Shown piece by piece: positions 49,439-58,312 of a stretch of DNA of 64,000 bases (its first letter is position 1; every line of letters starts with the position of its first letter). Below the pieces are notes generated by a model. The model was not told where the DNA came from. It saw nothing but the letters and a program-made list of their open reading frames with translations, and made no database searches. Source of the DNA: Nocardioidaceae bacterium (GTDB lineage Bacteria; Actinomycetota; Actinomycetes; Propionibacteriales; Nocardioidaceae). The stretch lies in contig JAGIBL010000007.1 of NCBI GenBank assembly GCA_017744365.1, forward strand, positions 62,001 through 126,000, written 5' to 3'. Made by a program: the position numbers and the translations under genes.

Positions 49439-50857
49439 ATGAGCGAGCGGCTGCGCGACACCGACCTGGCCCTGCTGGCGGCGGAGACCTCGCGCACCCC
49501 GGCCCACAACGCGACGCTGGAGATCTTCGAGCCGGGCGAGTCCGGCTTCGACTACGAGGCCCTGATCGCGCACATCGAGGACCGGATCACCTTCGTGCCC
49601 CGCTACCGGCAGGCCGTGCGCTCGGTGCCCGGCCGGCTGGCGAATCCGGTCTGGGTCGACGACCCCGACTTCGACGTGACCTACCACGTACGACGGTCCG
49701 CGCTGCCGCGCCCGGGCACGATCGACCAGCTGCGCGACCTGACCGCGCGGATCCTCTCGCGGCCGCTGGACCCGAGCCGGCCGCTGTGGGAGATCTACTT
49801 CGTCGAGGGCATCGAGGGCGGCCGTGTCGCGGTGCTGTCCAAGTCGCACCAGATCCTCGTCGACGGGATCGCGACCGTCGACCTCGGCCAGGTGCTCCTC
49901 GACGTCGACCCCGGCCCGCGGCACCTGGTCCACGAGGACTGGCGTCCCGAGGCCGAGCCGTCCCCGGCCGCCCTGGTGCTCGACGCGCTCGCCGAGAACG
50001 CCCGCAGCCCGGTCAAGACCGCCGGCCTGACCGCGCGCACCGTCGGCCGCACCCTGGGCTCGGCGTTCGACCGGCTCGGCGAGGTGGCCGGGGCGCTCTC
50101 GGCCCGGCGCCCGGCCGGCGACAGCCCGTTCACCACCGAGGCCTCCGAGCAGCGCCGTGTGGTGCTGGTGCGCACCGCGCTCAAGGACTACCGCAAGGTC
50201 CGCCGGATGCACGGCGGCACCGTCAACGACGTCATCCTGGCCACGCTGACCGGCGCGCTCCGGGCCTGGCTGATGACCCGGGCGGAGTCGGTGGACAGCC
50301 GCCGGCTCAAGGCGCTGGTGCCGATGAGTGTCATCGACGAGGACCTGGAGCCGACGTCACTGGGCTCGCAGGTGATCGGGCACCGGGTCAGCCTGCCGAT
50401 CGGCGAGCCCTCGCCGGTGGTGCGGCTGCATCAGGTCTCCTACGCGCTGAAGGCGCACAGCGAGACGGGCCGGGCGGTTGCCGCGGACCGGATCGCCGGC
50501 GTCGCCGGGTTCGCCCCGACCACCTTCCACGCGCTCGGTTCCCGGGTCGCGGTCGAGGAGTCCCAGGGGGTGCAGCTGGTGGTCACCAACGTGCCCGGCC
50601 CGCAGTTCCCGATGTACCTGTCGGGCGCCGAGATGGTGGAGACCTACCCGGTGCCGCCGCTGCTCAAGGGGTTCTCGATGGCCATCGGCGTCACGTCGTA
50701 CGACGGGGGTGTCTACTACGGGATCACCGCCGACCGGGACGCGCTGCCGGACATCGACGTGCTCGGCCAGTGCGTGAAGGAGGCGCTCGACGAGCTGGTC
50801 GACTCCTCCAGCGACACCCGGCCACGGGCGCCGCGGGGCCGGAGGCGGGACTCGTGA
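49439..50857 (+). CDS. wax ester synthase/diacylglycerol acyltransferase (WS/DGAT) family protein
   Basis: 472 residues, family size. The active-site motif HHxxxDG reads HQILVDG: H137 kept, the second His replaced by Gln138. VNDVILATLTGALR, VPMSVIDEDLE and the C-terminal YDGGVYYGITADRDALPD are typical. Members make triacylglycerol or wax esters from acyl-CoA. The motif change leaves activity in doubt. GGAGGAG precedes the ATG. Confidence 0.88.
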   Translation: MSERLRDTDLALLAAETSRTPAHNATLEIFEPGESGFDYEALIAHIEDRITFVPRYRQAVRSVPGRLANPVWVDDPDFDVTYHVRRSALPRPGTIDQLRDLTARILSRPLDPSRPLWEIYFVEGIEGGRVAVLSKSHQILVDGIATVDLGQVLLDVDPGPRHLVHEDWRPEAEPSPAALVLDALAENARSPVKTAGLTARTVGRTLGSAFDRLGEVAGALSARRPAGDSPFTTEASEQRRVVLVRTALKDYRKVRRMHGGTVNDVILATLTGALRAWLMTRAESVDSRRLKALVPMSVIDEDLEPTSLGSQVIGHRVSLPIGEPSPVVRLHQVSYALKAHSETGRAVAADRIAGVAGFAPTTFHALGSRVAVEESQGVQLVVTNVPGPQFPMYLSGAEMVETYPVPPLLKGFSMAIGVTSYDGGVYYGITADRDALPDIDVLGQCVKEALDELVDSSSDTRPRAPRGRRRDS

Positions 50858-51189
50858 GGGTCTACGTGCCGGCGACGCTGGGCCTGCTGGCCGACTACCG
50901 CGACCTGGGCTCGGTCCCGGCCGGCACCGAGCGACTGGTCGCCGCCGAGGAGACCGAGGACGCCGAGTACGACGCCCTGGTGGTCGCCGCGGAGGCCTCC
51001 GCCGCGCTGCTGCCCGGGCGCGGGCGCCGGGTCGTCGTGGTGGCCGAGGTCGCCGACCCGGACGCGGCCTTCGGGCTGGACCGGGTGCGGGCGGTGCACG
51101 CGGACACCGAGGACGTCGACCCGGCCCAGGACGACCTGCCCGAGCTGGGCTGGTTCGCCACCCAGGAGATCGCCGACCTGCTCCGCTGA
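50854..51189 (+). CDS. DUF6912-like protein
   Basis: 111 residues, opening MRVYVPATLGLLADYRDLG and ending with ELGWFATQEIADLL, as in the DUF6912 family as I know it. Cytoplasmic, function unknown. GTG start overlapping the WS/DGAT stop by 4 nt. Confidence 0.78.
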   Translation: MRVYVPATLGLLADYRDLGSVPAGTERLVAAEETEDAEYDALVVAAEASAALLPGRGRRVVVVAEVADPDAAFGLDRVRAVHADTEDVDPAQDDLPELGWFATQEIADLLR

Positions 51190-51203
51190 GCGACAATGGG
51201 CCG

Positions 51204-51353
51204 GTGAACCCGGCCGTCCTCCCGCTGCACCTCGGTGGCCTGCACCCCTACGAGCAGCTGATGGTGATCCTGCTCGCCTTCGGGCCCCTGCTCCTTCTCG
51301 CCGTCACCGTCTGGGTCGCCCGCAAGCGCGACCAGGAGGACGACGTTGAGTAG
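51204..51353 (+). CDS. small single-pass membrane protein (49 aa)
   Basis: 49 residues: a short N-terminus with HLGGLHPYEQL, one membrane helix (about 18-39, VILLAFGPLLLLAVTVWVA) and a charged tail RKRDQEDDVE. GTG start; GACAAT 6 nt upstream could be a leaderless -10. Its last codons lie in the left arm of a 66-nt palindrome. Function unknown. Confidence 0.75.
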   Translation: MNPAVLPLHLGGLHPYEQLMVILLAFGPLLLLAVTVWVARKRDQEDDVE

Positions 51354-51409
51354 TCAGTTCGTCCCCATCGAGTGGTACCACTCAACGGGGACGAACTGAC
51401 TACTCAACG
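51344..51409. terminator. 66-nt near-perfect palindrome between convergent genes
   Basis: Perfect 23-bp arms (51344-51366 and 51387-51409) enclose 20 nt that contain GAGTGGTACCACTC, itself a perfect palindrome. Only two of 33 pairs mismatch. It overlaps the stop codons of both convergent genes, so a bidirectional terminator is likely. Confidence 0.75.
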
Positions 51410-51892
51410 AGAGGCGAGCCAGTCCCGGCCCACCTTGTTCTCGGCCCGGAGCGCCTTGGTGAGCATCTCGCCGATGAAGCCCTCGATCTTGCCGCCGACC
51501 AGCGGGATGGAGACCTTCACGTCGACCTCGACGAGCTCGGTGGTGCCGGTGGCGTCGCCGGTCAGGTTGACGGTGCCGTTCATGTCGCCGGGCTTGCCCG
51601 GGATGGTCACGGTCAGGTCGGCGGAGGTGGGGGAGTGCCAGGTCTCCTCCTGGACGATGTTGATCTCCTCGCCGACGAACTTCCGCGCGAACGAGGGCAC
51701 CTCGGTGGCGGGGCGGTACTGGTCGACCTTGACCGCCATCCCGTCGCCGTTCGGCGTGATCGTGATCGTGCGCCGCGGGAACCGCTGGAACTCGCAGACC
51801 TGCTCGCGGAAGTCCGGCGTGGCCAGCATCGCGTAGACCTGCTCGGGGGTGGCGCCGTCGTAGCGCATCTCGTAGCGAACCTTCTTGCCCAT
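51404..51892 (-). CDS. DUF2505 (SRPBCC-fold) protein, copy 2
   Basis: 162 residues with START/SRPBCC-like strands: VRYEMRYDGATPEQVYAMLA, then FARKFVGEEINIVQEETW and VDVKVSIPLVGGKIEGFIG. Binds a lipophilic ligand by fold analogy; function unknown. A paralog of the gene just upstream; its ATG overlaps that gene's stop by 1 nt. Confidence 0.88.
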   Translation of the reverse strand: MGKKVRYEMRYDGATPEQVYAMLATPDFREQVCEFQRFPRRTITITPNGDGMAVKVDQYRPATEVPSFARKFVGEEINIVQEETWHSPTSADLTVTIPGKPGDMNGTVNLTGDATGTTELVEVDVKVSIPLVGGKIEGFIGEMLTKALRAENKVGRDWLASR

Positions 51893-52371
51893 CAGCGCTC
51901 TCCCGCCAGCCACGCAGAGCCCACGCCCTGCTCCTTGTCGTACCCCTCGCCGGTCAGCTCGACGACCAGCTTCTCCAGCTTGCCGCCGATCAGCGGCACG
52001 CTCGCCTTCACGTCCAGGTCGTAGACCAGCACCGACCCGTCGCCGCTCGCGGTGAGCGTAGCGGTGCCGGCGATGGAGGTCGGCTTCCCTGGGGTCTCCA
52101 CCACGTACGACGCCTGCAGGCCGCGCCAGACCTGGGTGGTGATCGCCCGGGTCGAGTCGCCGACGAACTTCTTCGCGAACGACGGCACCCCGACCACCCG
52201 CTGCTGCTGGTCGACCACGACCGTGGTCGCCTCGCCCTCGGTGCTCACCGTGGCGGTGCTGGAGATCGCTCCGGTGGCCTCGGCGACCTTGTCCCAGAAG
52301 CCGGGGTTGGTCAGCATCGCGAGCACGTCGGCGGGAGGGGCGGCGTAGCGGAGCTCGTGGTGGAGTTTCAT
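51892..52371 (-). CDS. DUF2505 (SRPBCC-fold) protein, copy 1
   Basis: 159 residues: MKLHHELRYAAPPADVLAML, FAKKFVGDSTRAITTQVW, VKASVPLIGGKLEKLVV. The shared motifs show a tandem duplication with the gene at 51404. The ATG at 52371 is chosen since CATCAT lies 7 nt upstream. Divergent from tryptophan dioxygenase. Confidence 0.87.
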   Translation of the reverse strand: MKLHHELRYAAPPADVLAMLTNPGFWDKVAEATGAISSTATVSTEGEATTVVVDQQQRVVGVPSFAKKFVGDSTRAITTQVWRGLQASYVVETPGKPTSIAGTATLTASGDGSVLVYDLDVKASVPLIGGKLEKLVVELTGEGYDKEQGVGSAWLAGER

Positions 52372-52406
52372 GCCGCACATGATGCTGGCTGACGCGTGCG
52401 CCCGCA

Positions 52407-52412
52407 TAGGTT
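52407..52412 (+). promoter_or_regulatory. -10 hexamer TAGGTT, leaderless start of 52419
   Basis: TAGGTT ends 6 nt before the ATG at 52419, which decides the start over a GTG at 52413. Confidence 0.55.
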
Positions 52413-52418
52413 GTGTCC

Positions 52419-53246
52419 ATGACCACCGACGTACCCGACGAGTCCTTCGTGCGCTTCGGCGAGGACGGCGCGCTGCTGACCTACGGCAGCTACCTGCGCC
52501 TGGCCGACCTGCTGGACGCCCAGCACCTGGAGTCGGACCCGCCGGCGCACGACGAGCTGCTGTTCATCACCATCCACCAGGTCTACGAGCTCTGGTTCCA
52601 GCAGCTGCTCTTCGAGGCCGAGACGGTCCGCGACGCCCTGGTCGCCACCGAGGCCGCCAGCGGGGGCCGCGACCTGTGGTTCTGCCGGCACCTGCTCAAC
52701 CGGATGCACGTGATCGAGCGGACCCTGGTCCAGCAGGTCGACGTGCTGGAGACGATGACGCCGCAGGACTTCCTCGAGTTCCGGCAGCGGCTGGCTCCGG
52801 CCAGCGGGTTCCAGTCGGTGCAGTTCCGCGAGCTGGAGTTCCTCTCCGGCGCCAAGGACCCCGGGTACGTGCACCGCTTCAAGGGGCTGACCGAGGCCGA
52901 GCAGGCACGCCTGGCCCGCCGGCTGGCCGAGCCGTCGCTGTGGGACGGGTTCGTGCACGTGCTCGGCGAGGCCGGCCTGGACACCTCCTCGGACGAGGCG
53001 GTCACCGCGTCGCTGCGCACCGTGGCGCACCAGCGCTCGTCGTACGCGGACCTGTGGGGCCTGGCCGAGGCGCTGCTGCAGCACGACGAGCTGGCCGCCG
53101 CCTGGCGGGCCCGGCACGTCGTCATGGTCGAGCGCATGATCGGCGCGAAGACCGGCACCGGCGGGTCCTCGGGCGCCGGGTACCTGCGCAGCCGGCTGGA
53201 CCTGAAGTACTACCCGCTCCTCTGGGAGCTGCGCTCGGCCCTCTGA
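52419..53246 (+). CDS. kynA: tryptophan 2,3-dioxygenase
   Basis: 275 residues. Substrate-site helix FITIHQVYELWFQQLLFE, FCRHLLNRMHVIERTL, FQSVQFRELEFLSG, and haem-ligand histidine in RARHVVMVERMIG with the TGTGGSSG loop. It opens tryptophan to N-formylkynurenine, the first step of the kynurenine route. No other kynurenine gene is seen near it. Confidence 0.95.
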   Translation: MTTDVPDESFVRFGEDGALLTYGSYLRLADLLDAQHLESDPPAHDELLFITIHQVYELWFQQLLFEAETVRDALVATEAASGGRDLWFCRHLLNRMHVIERTLVQQVDVLETMTPQDFLEFRQRLAPASGFQSVQFRELEFLSGAKDPGYVHRFKGLTEAEQARLARRLAEPSLWDGFVHVLGEAGLDTSSDEAVTASLRTVAHQRSSYADLWGLAEALLQHDELAAAWRARHVVMVERMIGAKTGTGGSSGAGYLRSRLDLKYYPLLWELRSAL

Positions 53247-53295
53247 GGACCGGCGGTCGATCTCGTATCCGAGAGCAGACCCGGCGCGTCCGTTG

Positions 53296-53325
53296 TTGTG
53301 ACCGGACCGCCCGGGGTCCTAGCGT
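53296..53325 (+). promoter_or_regulatory. promoter of the glutamate dehydrogenase gene
   Basis: TTGTGA (53296-53301) and TAGCGT (53320-53325) are 18 nt apart; leader about 30 nt. Confidence 0.5.
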
Positions 53326-53361
53326 GGGAGCGGCGGCACAACGGCGTGCCCCGACGACACG

Positions 53362-56300
53362 ATGAAGGTGGAACGACGGGTGGGAACGACCCTCGACGAT
53401 GACAAGTCCGAGCTGATCGCAAGGCTCTGCGAGTACGCGGAGAAGCATCCCCCCGCAGGCCTCAACGGCCTCTCCCTGGAGACGTTGCTCCGGGCCTACT
53501 ACCGGCACGCGGCGGCCGAGGACCTGCTCGCCCGCAACGAGGTCGACCTGTACGGCGCCGTCGCGCACCAGCTGCGCGCGGGGGCGGAGCGGCCGCAGGG
53601 CACCGCGACCGTGAAGATCTACACCCCGACCGTGCCCGTGGAGGGCTGGTCGGCCGCCGGGCACACCGTGGTCGAGGTGGTCACCGACGACATGCCCTTC
53701 CTGGTCGACTCGGTGACGATGGCGCTGGACCAGGCCGGGCACGGCGTGCACCTGGTCATCCACCCCCAGCTGGTGGTCCGCCGCGACGTGGCCGGGCACC
53801 TGCAGGACGTGCTCGACGGCGACGCCGGTCTCCTCGGCTCCCGCGCCGACCTCTCCGAGCACGACCTGGGCCGCGAGTCCTGGATGCACCTCGAGATCGA
53901 CCGCCTCCCCGACGAGGAGGCGCCGGCGCTCAAGGCGCGCCTGGAGAAGGTGCTCACCGACGTACGCGAGGCCGTCGAGGACTGGCAGAAGATGCACGAG
54001 CGGCTCGACTCGCTCGTCGAGGACCTGACCACGAACCCGCCGCCGCTCGACCAGGACGAGGTCGCCCAGGGCACCGCGTTCCTGCGCTGGCTCGGCGACG
54101 ACCATTTCACCTTCCTGGGCTACCGCGAGTACGAGCTGGTCCGGCACGGCGACAACGAGGAGCTCGTCGCGGTGCCCGGCACCGGCTACGGCATCCTCCG
54201 CTCGGACCCGACCGCGGCCGGGATCCTGCCGCCGCTGGTGGCCGCGAAGGCGCGCGAGAAGACGCTGCTGGTGCTGGCCAAGGCGAACTCCAAGGCGACG
54301 GTGCACCGGCCGGTGCACCTGGACTACGTCGGCGTGAAGAAGTTCGACGCGAACGGTGAGGTGGTCGGCGAGCGCCGCTTCCTGGGGCTGTTCTCCTCGG
54401 CGGCCTACACCGAGTCGGTCACCCGGATCCCGCTGGCCCGGGAGAAGGCCCGCGAGGTGATCGCGCGCGCCGGGTTCGAGCCGCTGAGCCACGCCGGCAA
54501 GGCGATGCTCGACGTGCTGGAGACCTACCCGCGCGACGAGCTGTTCCAGACCTCGGTCGACGAGCTGGTGCCGATCGCCACCACGGTGATGCACACGCGG
54601 GAGCGGCGCGCGCTCAAGCTGTTCGTGCGCCGCGACGTCTACGGCCGGTACTGGTCGGTGCTCGTCTACCTGCCCCGGGACCGCTACAACACCGCGGTCC
54701 GGGAGCGGATCGCCTCCATCCTCACCAGCCAGCTGCACGGCGAGTCGCTGGAGTGGACCGCGCACGTGGGCGACTCGTTCGCGGCCCGGCTGCACTTCGT
54801 GATCCGCCCGCCGCTGGGCACCGTCGCCGGGGACGTGGACGTCGCCGACCTGGAGCGCCGCTGCGCCGAGGCGGCCCGGTCCTGGCGCGACGACTTCTCC
54901 GCCGCGGTGGTCACCGAGCACGGCGAGGAGAACGGCACCCGGCTCGCGCGGCGCTACGCGGCGAGCTTCCCGGAGGCCTACAAGGAGGACTACCCGCCGC
55001 GCACCGGCGCCGCCGACGTCGGGCGCCTGGAGGAGCTGACGGGGGAGCAGGGCATCGGGCTCTCGCTCTACGAGGAGGTCGGCGCCGGACCTGGGCAGGC
55101 ACGGCTGAAGATCTACCGGGTCGGGGCGCCGCTCTCGCTCTCGCAGGTGCTGCCGGTGCTGACCGCGATGGGCACGGAGGTCGTCGACGAGCGGCCCTAC
55201 GAGCTCGAGGGCCTGGCGCGGCCGTCGTACATCTACGACTTCGGTCTGCGCTACCCGGGCGGGCTGCCGGACAAGGCGCGCGAGCTGTTCCAGGACACCG
55301 TGCTGGCCGTCTGGGACGGGCGCAACGAGACCGACCGCTTCAACGCGCTCGTGCTCGCCGTCGGGATCAGCTGGCGCCAGGCGCTGATGCTGCGCGCGTA
55401 CGCCAAGCACATGCAGCAGGGTGGCACCGCGTTCTCGCAGTCCTCGATCGAGGACGCGCTGCGGATCAACGTGGACATCACCCGGCTGCTGGTGCAGCTG
55501 TTCGAGGCTCGCTTCGACCCCGCCGGGAATCAGCACGGCGGTGACCTGGGCGCGAACAACGAGTCCCGCCAGGCGCTCTGCGCCGATCTGCAGGATCGCA
55601 TCCTGCGGTCCCTGGAGGAGGTCACCAGCCTCGACCACGACCGCATCCTGCGCTCCTACCTGACCTGGATCACCGCGACCCTGCGGACCAACTTCTTCCA
55701 GACCGACGCGTCCGGCCAGCAGCACCCGTACCTCTCCCTCAAGCTCGACCCGTCGTCGATCGCCGAGCTGCCCGAGCCGCGGCCGAAGTTCGAGATCTTC
55801 GTCTACTCCCCGCGGGTCGAGGGCGTGCACCTGCGCTTCGGCGCGGTCGCCCGCGGTGGCCTGCGCTGGTCGGACCGTCGCGACGACTTCCGCGCCGAGG
55901 TGCTCGGCCTGGTCAAGGCGCAGATGGTGAAGAACACCGTCATCGTGCCGGTCGGCGCGAAGGGCGGCTTCTACGCCAAGCAGCTGCCCGACCCGAGCGA
56001 CCGGGACGCCTGGATGGCGGAGGGCGTGGCCTGCTACCAGACCTTCATCCGCGGCCTGCTCGACATCACCGACAACTACGCCGACGGTCCCGAGGGACGC
56101 GTGGTGGTGCCGCCGCGCCAGGTGGTCCGCCACGACGGCGACGACCCCTACCTGGTGGTCGCGGCCGACAAGGGCACCGCGACGTTCTCCGACATCGCCA
56201 ACGGCGTCTCGGCCGACTACGACTTCTGGCTCGGCGACGCGTTCGCCTCCGGCGGCTCGGTCGGCTACGACCACAAGGCGATGGGCATCACCGCGCGCGG

Positions 56301-58278
56301 CGCCTGGGTCTCCGTACGACGGCACTTCCGCGAGATGGGCATCGACTGCCAGACCGAGGACTTCACCTGCGTCGGGGTTGGGGACATGTCCGGCGACGTG
56401 TTCGGCAACGGCATGCTCTGCTCCGAGCACACCAAGCTGGTCGCGGCCTTCGACCACCGCGACATCTTCCTCGACCCCGACCCCGATCCGGCCGTCTCGT
56501 ACGCCGAGCGCAAGCGGCTCTTCGAGCTGCCCCGGTCGTCGTGGAAGGACTACGACGCCTCGCTCATCAGCGACGGCGGCGGGGTGTTCCCGCGCACCGC
56601 GAAGTCGATCCCGCTGAGCCCGCGGGTGCGCGAGGTGCTCGGCATCGAGGCGAGCGCACTCACCCCGGCCGAGCTGATGCACGCGATCCTGCTGGCGCCG
56701 GTGGACCTGCTCTGGAACGGCGGCATCGGCACCTACGTGAAGGCGTCGGCCGAGTCGCACGTCGAGGCAGCCGACAAGTCCAACGACGCCATCCGGGTCG
56801 ACGGCCGTGACCTGCGGGTGCGCTGCGTCGGTGAGGGCGGCAACCTGGGCTTCACCCAGCGCGGACGGATCGAGTACGCCCTGCAAGGGCGCGACGGTGA
56901 GGGCGGCCGGATCAACACCGACTTCATCGACAACTCCGCGGGCGTGGACACCTCCGACCACGAGGTGAACATCAAGATCCTGCTGGACCGCGTTGTCGCG
57001 GCCGGGGACCTGACCGGCAAGCAGCGCAACGAGCTGCTCGCCTCGATGACCGACGAGGTCGCCGACCTGGTCCTCGACGACAACTACGACCAGAACCTGG
57101 CCCTGGCCAACTCCGAGGCCCAGGCGCCGGCGCTGCTGCACGTGCACGAGGACTGGATGCGCACCCTCGAGCGCCAGGGGCTGCTCAACCGCGAGCTGGA
57201 GGCGCTGCCGAGCCGTCGCGAGGTGGCGGGGCGGATCGAGCGCGGCGAAGGCCTGAGCGGTCCTGAGCTGGCGGTGCTGCTGTCGTACACCAAGATCGTC
57301 CTCGCCGACGCTCTGGTGGAGAGCACCATCGCGGAGGACCCGTTCCTGCGCGGCGACCTGTACTCCTACTTCCCGACCCGGATGCGCCAGGACTACCGCG
57401 GCGCGATGGAGGAGCACCCGCTGCGCCGGGAGATCGTGGTCACCCAGCTGGTCAACCAGCTGGTCAACGGCGCCGGGACGACGTACTTCCACCGGCTCGC
57501 CGGCGAGACCGCGGCGCCGGCCGACCAGCTCACGCTGGCGCACTTCCTGTCCCGGGAGATCTTCGGCGCGGTCGCGCTCAACGAACAGATCGCGTCCTTC
57601 GACAACAAGATCCCGGCCGAGGTGCAGACCCGGATGCGGATCGAGGTGCGCACCCTGGTCGAGCGGGCCAGCCGCTGGCTGGTCAACAACCGCCGGCTGC
57701 CGCTGGACAGCGAGGCGATCGTCGGGGAGTTCGAGGTCACCGTCGAGCAGGTCACCACGGCGCTGCCCGACCTGATGAGCGGTGCCGAGCTCGAGGCGTT
57801 CACCAACCGCTGCGAGGCGCTCGTCGCCCAGGGCGTGCCGGCCGACCTGGCCGCCCGGGTCGCGGCCTGCCCGCCGGCGTACATGGTGCTCGGCATCGTG
57901 CAGACCGCCGGGCGCAGCGGCGCGGACCCGCTCGAGGTGGCCCGGGTGCACTTCGCCGTCGGCGAGCTGCTCGGCCTGCCCGGCCTGGTCGGTCGCATCC
58001 TGGCGCTGCCGCGGCGCGACCGCTGGCAGACGATGGCCCGGGCGGCGCTGCGCGACGACCTGCACAGCGTGCACGCCCAGCTCACCGGGCAGGTGCTCGC
58101 CGAGACCGAGGCCGAGGTGCCGGCCGAGCAGCGCGTCGGCTCGTGGCGGACCGCGCACGCCGACGAGGTGGACCGCGCGGCGGCCACGTTCGCCGACATC
58201 ATGACCGACGAGTCGGCCGACCTGGCGCGGATGTCGGTGGCACTGCGGGTGGTGCGTTCGCTGGTCGAGGTGCCCTAG
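53362..58278 (+). CDS. gdh: NAD-specific glutamate dehydrogenase, 180-kDa class
   Basis: 1638 residues. N-terminal ACT-like regulatory region, long central part, then the dehydrogenase core with GGLRWSDRRDDFR, KAQMVKNTVIVPVGAKGGF (catalytic Lys) and the NAD site GVGDMSGDVFGNGM. It deaminates glutamate to 2-oxoglutarate with NAD in the cytoplasm; homologs in Streptomyces and Mycobacterium are catabolic. ATG at 53362; a GTG at 53380 is possible. Confidence 0.96.
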   Translation: MKVERRVGTTLDDDKSELIARLCEYAEKHPPAGLNGLSLETLLRAYYRHAAAEDLLARNEVDLYGAVAHQLRAGAERPQGTATVKIYTPTVPVEGWSAAGHTVVEVVTDDMPFLVDSVTMALDQAGHGVHLVIHPQLVVRRDVAGHLQDVLDGDAGLLGSRADLSEHDLGRESWMHLEIDRLPDEEAPALKARLEKVLTDVREAVEDWQKMHERLDSLVEDLTTNPPPLDQDEVAQGTAFLRWLGDDHFTFLGYREYELVRHGDNEELVAVPGTGYGILRSDPTAAGILPPLVAAKAREKTLLVLAKANSKATVHRPVHLDYVGVKKFDANGEVVGERRFLGLFSSAAYTESVTRIPLAREKAREVIARAGFEPLSHAGKAMLDVLETYPRDELFQTSVDELVPIATTVMHTRERRALKLFVRRDVYGRYWSVLVYLPRDRYNTAVRERIASILTSQLHGESLEWTAHVGDSFAARLHFVIRPPLGTVAGDVDVADLERRCAEAARSWRDDFSAAVVTEHGEENGTRLARRYAASFPEAYKEDYPPRTGAADVGRLEELTGEQGIGLSLYEEVGAGPGQARLKIYRVGAPLSLSQVLPVLTAMGTEVVDERPYELEGLARPSYIYDFGLRYPGGLPDKARELFQDTVLAVWDGRNETDRFNALVLAVGISWRQALMLRAYAKHMQQGGTAFSQSSIEDALRINVDITRLLVQLFEARFDPAGNQHGGDLGANNESRQALCADLQDRILRSLEEVTSLDHDRILRSYLTWITATLRTNFFQTDASGQQHPYLSLKLDPSSIAELPEPRPKFEIFVYSPRVEGVHLRFGAVARGGLRWSDRRDDFRAEVLGLVKAQMVKNTVIVPVGAKGGFYAKQLPDPSDRDAWMAEGVACYQTFIRGLLDITDNYADGPEGRVVVPPRQVVRHDGDDPYLVVAADKGTATFSDIANGVSADYDFWLGDAFASGGSVGYDHKAMGITARGAWVSVRRHFREMGIDCQTEDFTCVGVGDMSGDVFGNGMLCSEHTKLVAAFDHRDIFLDPDPDPAVSYAERKRLFELPRSSWKDYDASLISDGGGVFPRTAKSIPLSPRVREVLGIEASALTPAELMHAILLAPVDLLWNGGIGTYVKASAESHVEAADKSNDAIRVDGRDLRVRCVGEGGNLGFTQRGRIEYALQGRDGEGGRINTDFIDNSAGVDTSDHEVNIKILLDRVVAAGDLTGKQRNELLASMTDEVADLVLDDNYDQNLALANSEAQAPALLHVHEDWMRTLERQGLLNRELEALPSRREVAGRIERGEGLSGPELAVLLSYTKIVLADALVESTIAEDPFLRGDLYSYFPTRMRQDYRGAMEEHPLRREIVVTQLVNQLVNGAGTTYFHRLAGETAAPADQLTLAHFLSREIFGAVALNEQIASFDNKIPAEVQTRMRIEVRTLVERASRWLVNNRRLPLDSEAIVGEFEVTVEQVTTALPDLMSGAELEAFTNRCEALVAQGVPADLAARVAACPPAYMVLGIVQTAGRSGADPLEVARVHFAVGELLGLPGLVGRILALPRRDRWQTMARAALRDDLHSVHAQLTGQVLAETEAEVPAEQRVGSWRTAHADEVDRAAATFADIMTDESADLARMSVALRVVRSLVEVP

Positions 58279-58300
58279 CGCCGACCCCGACTTCGGGCGA

Positions 58301-58306
58301 TAGGTT
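58301..58306 (+). promoter_or_regulatory. -10 hexamer TAGGTT, leaderless start of 58313
   Basis: TAGGTT ends 6 nt before the ATG at 58313. Confidence 0.55.
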
Positions 58307-58312
58307 GCCGCC

